Assembly (NCBI GenBank): GCA_019648995.1
Contig: BLXT01003024.1
Coordinates: 2,936,185-2,959,188, forward strand
DNA length: 23,004 nt
Direction of reading: 5' to 3'
DNA from: Plakobranchus ocellatus
Taxonomy: Eukaryota; Mollusca; Gastropoda; Plakobranchidae
Below the pieces are notes generated by a model, which saw only the letters and a program-made list of their open reading frames with translations, was not told the origin of the DNA and did not search any database. Shown here piece after piece: positions 19,929 to 23,004 of this stretch. How positions within the stretch are numbered: position 1 is the stretch's first letter; every line of letters starts with the position of its first letter. The position numbers and the translations under genes are program-made.

Positions 19929-20204
19929 GAGCAATTGGCGCTTTTTCGTTTGTTCCCACCCCGACTTTTTATATAGGCCTAGAGATTCTAGATCTAGCTA
20001 TATTATCCGATATGAGCAAACAAAAAAAGTGTCAAATTGTGTTAGATTTTGTGTGAAAATAATAATATTTTCATTAGAACTTGGCCAGCGACCTCTTCAT
20101 TTCTTTGATGGATTAGTAAGATAGAGCCAGATCGAATATTATAGCTAGAATCTAGGCCTATATAAAAGTCGGGGTGGGAACAAACGAAAAAGCGCCGAGC
20201 AATT
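19929..20204. mobile_element. MITE-like foldback DNA transposon, 260 bp, with 8-bp target duplications
   Basis: The element 19937-20196 starts GGCGCTTTTTCGTTTGTTCC and ends with its reverse complement. The inverted repeats match almost perfectly for about 45 bp (one T indel) and more loosely to about 70 bp. GAGCAATT flanks both sides (19929-19936 and 20197-20204), an exact 8-bp target-site duplication. There is no room for a transposase, so it is non-autonomous. hAT, Merlin and Zisupton-type elements make duplications of about this size; the termini alone do not settle the family for me. Confidence 0.92.
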
Positions 20205-21431
20205 TTGGGTTTTGTACCGACTTCCACTACTATTACTAAGTAGGGTCATTGTTTTCTTGGCTGTTTGGGCCTACGCCAACTTCACCTGGACTAGATAGAA
20301 TCTGCAGATTTTGGGTCATGTTTTTGGTTAGGCCTCCTATAGAAATCTAGGTTTGAGTTTTTAAATGTTGAACATGAAATTGAAACTATTCTAGATTCTA
20401 GATTCTAGATCTACATCTAGATTTGTCGTGAATTGATAGGCCTAATTAAGTTTTACAGATCTAATTTATACAGGCTTTGCTACCTTTATAAATCGTTTAA
20501 TTTTACTCCTGTTTCTTCGTTGATTTGGGTAAGATCTAAAGAAAAAAGTAAAATTAGGGATAAATGAACCTTTAAACCGTCAGCAGTCATGTAGGCCTGA
20601 TGTCTTTTTCGTAAGTCAATTGGGATCCCACTCACTCAATTTTAAATACAAATTGCAAGTTAATGTTATAAAAAAAATTTACCCTTTAAATAAGGCAAAC
20701 CTAGCCTAGATTCTAGATCTTGATCGATAAATTTAGATCAATTGTAGCCTTTTTTTTAATAAATGGTGCCTTTTTAACGTCCTTTCTTTTCATTTGAAAA
20801 TTTAATTTGTTCTCTTCTGTGCCAGTGCTTTCATTCCAATTTCGGTAATTTTGCAATTCCTAATTTTTAATACTTGGCTGACTAGTTTCGCAATTTTACT
20901 AAACTCTTCATTAGATTCATATTAAAAACTTCAGCTCTTAGATAGGCTAAGTCACGCCAGGAGTTTGGTTAGCTTAGGACAAGATCTTATCTAGCCCAGG
21001 ATATGACTAGCTGGGCTGCAGTGGCAAGTTTCTAGTCACATATGGAGAAAATGCACATGCAATATAAATTAAAGATAGATCTATATATCCTCTTTTTTAT
21101 AGACCTCCCTCAAAATATCGCATGTGGACCTAAATTTCTACTAGATCTAGAAACGATTCATGGAACAATAGATAGATCTAGTCTCTAGATGTAGGCCTAC
21201 GGTTGTAGATCGAGAAATCTATAGATCTAGATCTAGATGTAGTCTATATTTCACATATGTAAATTTGAGCTTTTATTATTTTTTGTTAGTTGCTTTAGTA
21301 TAGGCCTATGCATGGAAACATTTCCACACTTCAGATTCATATATAAAAACAGATTGGAGATCTAAAAAGATCTTGTGTAGATTCAGATCTAGATCTAGCA
21401 AATTGATTCCCAGGGCCTAACAGATCACAAT
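20205..21431. other. region 5' of gene C with TCTAGATC-rich clusters
   Basis: No coding block seen. It holds dense TCTAGATCTAGA-type words near 20390-20425, 20705-20730, 21140-21240 and 21385-21400, plus TAGGCCTA words. The gene C promoter should lie at its right end but shows no clear element. Confidence 0.5.
20390..21400. repeat. dispersed TCTAGATC simple-repeat clusters
   Basis: Short palindromic words built from CTAG and GATC recur (for example GATTCTAGATTCTAGATCTA, TCTAGATCTAGATGTAG). Smaller clusters lie at 18450-18490 and 19885-19900. They are absent from the coding exons of gene C. Confidence 0.6.
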
Positions 21432-21626
21432 ATGGAATCTCTGTCAACGTTCCTATCTTTGTGCCAAACACCAGTTACCAGGGGTGATGAAGAAGTTGTG
21501 TTTAATCAGGCAAAGAAGATTGCTTACACACTTGGCCTCAACCTTGGCGCAATTCAGCAACTCATGGTGGATGGGCGACACCCATTAATCGAGGCTTGCA
21601 GAGCTGGCAATTTCAAAATTGTGGAG
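21432..21626 (+). CDS. Gene C exon 1
   Basis: 195 nt, 65 codons, beginning MESLSTFLSLCQTPV and ending NFKIVE. The donor is GTGGAG|GTGAGA, phase 0. Without splicing the frame stops five codons on. Confidence 0.87.
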
Positions 21627-22776
21627 GTGAGATGTTGTTAATGTAGGCCTACAGCATTTCACTTTTCTGGTGATCGCAGTCAATTTACAGTGTGGTGGAC
21701 CTTCAAATGGTAGTGGCACTGGCTTAGTATATTTGTAAACCTGCAGCTGGAGATGCAGGACATACTCCACAGTTCTGAGTTCATCTAACCTATGCCAGGC
21801 CAAACCACAGTATTCATTTTTTTTTTCCTTTGCCAAAAATAGTCTAAAAATGTTTGTCACCCTGATGTTAAAACAGATGTTTTGTTTTTTCCCCTGCAAT
21901 TTTAGACTGTACTTCTTAGCCTGAATGTTACAAAATGACAAATCCTTCACAATTAGAAAAAAAAAATGGTTTGAAGACACAACCATAGAAATTCAGTGGG
22001 ACTGAGATTGGAATTTGATTCAAACAGGTGCTATGAAAGCATAATTTTTTTGTCCATGTTTCAGTTGGCTGTGTGCTTGTTGGTCCCAATAGTGTAATGG
22101 ACCTAAAATTACATGGCGTTTATATACCCAAGTAGCTACTTGCAGAACTAAACTGTAAACCGCTGCACAATCGATTGCTTGATTGTGTAGGAATGATATT
22201 GATGGTTCAATTTTACAATGGAAATTTTGGATAGGCAAGAAGCATTTTTGAGAGAAAAAAAGAATGTAAGAACTAAGATTGAAATTACACAGTGCAAGCA
22301 CTCATGTAGGTAGACCAATCACTGTTTACAGATCCCCCCTCCCCCACCCATAAAGACAAAAACAAAAACAAAAAAACTTTAAAAATCTAAACTATCTGAA
22401 GTAATGCAATCAATAGATGAAGAGACAAACACTTGCAAATTAAGCCATCCATATGAAATTGTGGAAAACAAGAAAGAAAAGGAAGAACCATAAATTTCCA
22501 AAAGTTTATATGGGTTTACCTATAGATGCAAGGAGCTGCTAGACATTTATATTACTTCTTGTTTTTCTCTTTAAAACCTACCAGATGTTTGTCAAAAATG
22601 GAGCCAGGTTGAACTTTTTAGACTGTGAAGGGCGTTCTCCATTGTATGCAGCTATTGTTGGTCGCAGGTGTTCCTTGCAAGCCATCAAGCAGCTTTTGTG
22701 GTGGGGTGCTGACGTCAATCTACAACGGGATGGAAAACTGCCTTTGCTAGCATCATTTTATAGCACTGGCACTGAG
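21432..22776 (+). CDS. Gene C: ankyrin-repeat protein, first two coding exons, 3' incomplete
   Basis: Exons 21432-21626 and 22585-22776 join in phase 0 and give 129 residues so far. Residues 1-46 are a non-ankyrin leader. From residue 47 the ankyrin pattern starts: DGRHPLIEACRAGNFKIVE, then across the junction MFVKNGARLN. A second repeat follows (CEGRSPLYAAIVGRR, QLLWWGADVN) and then the start of a third (DGKLPLLASF). The G-x-x-P-L-x-x-A and G-A-x-x-N signatures make the fold call safe. The specific family cannot be told from 129 residues. Ankyrin repeats bind proteins, so the partner and role are unknown. The start is the first ATG in frame (context CAATATGG, adequate). The gene continues right of the window. 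Confidence 0.88.
21627..22584 (+). other. Gene C intron 1
   Basis: 958 nt, GTGAGA...CTACCAG. AT-rich; includes a C-rich run at about 22333-22347. Open frames on the opposite strand have no support. Confidence 0.85.
22585..22776 (+). CDS. Gene C exon 2
   Basis: 192 nt, 64 codons, phase 0-0. The acceptor is AAACCTACCAG and the donor is ACTGAG|GTTTGT. The ankyrin repeat interrupted at the end of exon 1 resumes exactly here. Confidence 0.87.
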
Positions 22777-22984
22777 GTTTGTTGTTTAAGTGCAGACCTA
22801 ACTATTGATAGCTGCAAGCTACAATATTCCTACGTATTTTCTTAAAAACCTCAAATACATGTTTTGCAAATTTAAGGTAAATTTTTTAAATGCTTGTTTT
22901 TCTGTTAGCATGTTTCGGGTGTATCAATGATTTTGTTTTGCAATGCTTGCATAATTTTTATGTGGAGCAAAAGTTTAAAATGAA

Positions 22985-23004
22985 TTTTTTTTTTTTTTTT
23001 TTTT
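22985..23004. repeat. poly-T run at window edge
   Basis: At least 20 T in a row, inside the second intron of gene C, cut by the window end. Confidence 0.95.

Noticed and set aside
21585..21986. 133-codon minus-strand frame overlapping gene C exon 1
   Set aside because: It is antisense to a well-supported ankyrin exon and mostly intronic.
1..23004. CRISPR arrays, tRNA or rRNA genes, bacterial operons
   Set aside because: None seen; spliced genes and repeats are typical of an animal genome.

Overview
The window looks like animal genomic DNA: AT-rich, intron-rich, with GT-AG splice sites, microsatellites and dispersed repeats, and no bacterial-style gene packing. The frequent TCTAGATC and TAGGCCTA words, together with the protein types present, suggest a marine invertebrate. 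A gastropod-like mollusc is my best guess, but this is inference and was not tested.

Gene A (minus strand, 15790 down to 1948, open at its 3' end) can be rebuilt from nine coding exons. Every donor/acceptor pair agrees in phase, giving 377 codons so far. The protein starts with about 290 residues of helical sequence and ends in an arginine/serine-rich (RS) tail, as in nuclear-speckle and splicing proteins. I do not recognise the family.

Gene B lies wholly inside the last visible intron of gene A (7799-2073), on the same strand. It has a non-coding leader exon ending at 7014, one very long coding exon (6305-3792) and a short last exon (3489-3266). It encodes an intact protein of about 909 residues with a coiled coil, an RNase H-like transposase core (candidate D/D/E residues plus a C-x2-H motif) and a C-terminal module of SH3/Tudor-like appearance. 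The long exon is 2514 nt, phase 1-1, and sits in a phase-1 intron of gene A. It could therefore be spliced into gene A mRNA without breaking frame, making a host-transposase fusion. This is the most interesting observation here.

The middle of the window (8-15.7 kb) holds gene A exons and introns. The introns contain a degenerate trinucleotide tract, a run of decayed sequences resembling exon 4, a GT microsatellite and a probable tRNA-derived SINE. From 15.8 to 21.4 kb I see no firm gene. That stretch contains a CRE-bearing higher-GC block (17.2-17.7 kb), a 90-bp tandem duplication (18.0-18.2 kb) and a clean 260-bp foldback element with 8-bp target-site duplications (19929-20204).

Gene C (plus strand, from 21432) is the 5' part of an ankyrin-repeat gene. 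Two phase-0 coding exons are visible and it continues past the right edge. Genes A and C are divergent, with start codons about 5.6 kb apart.
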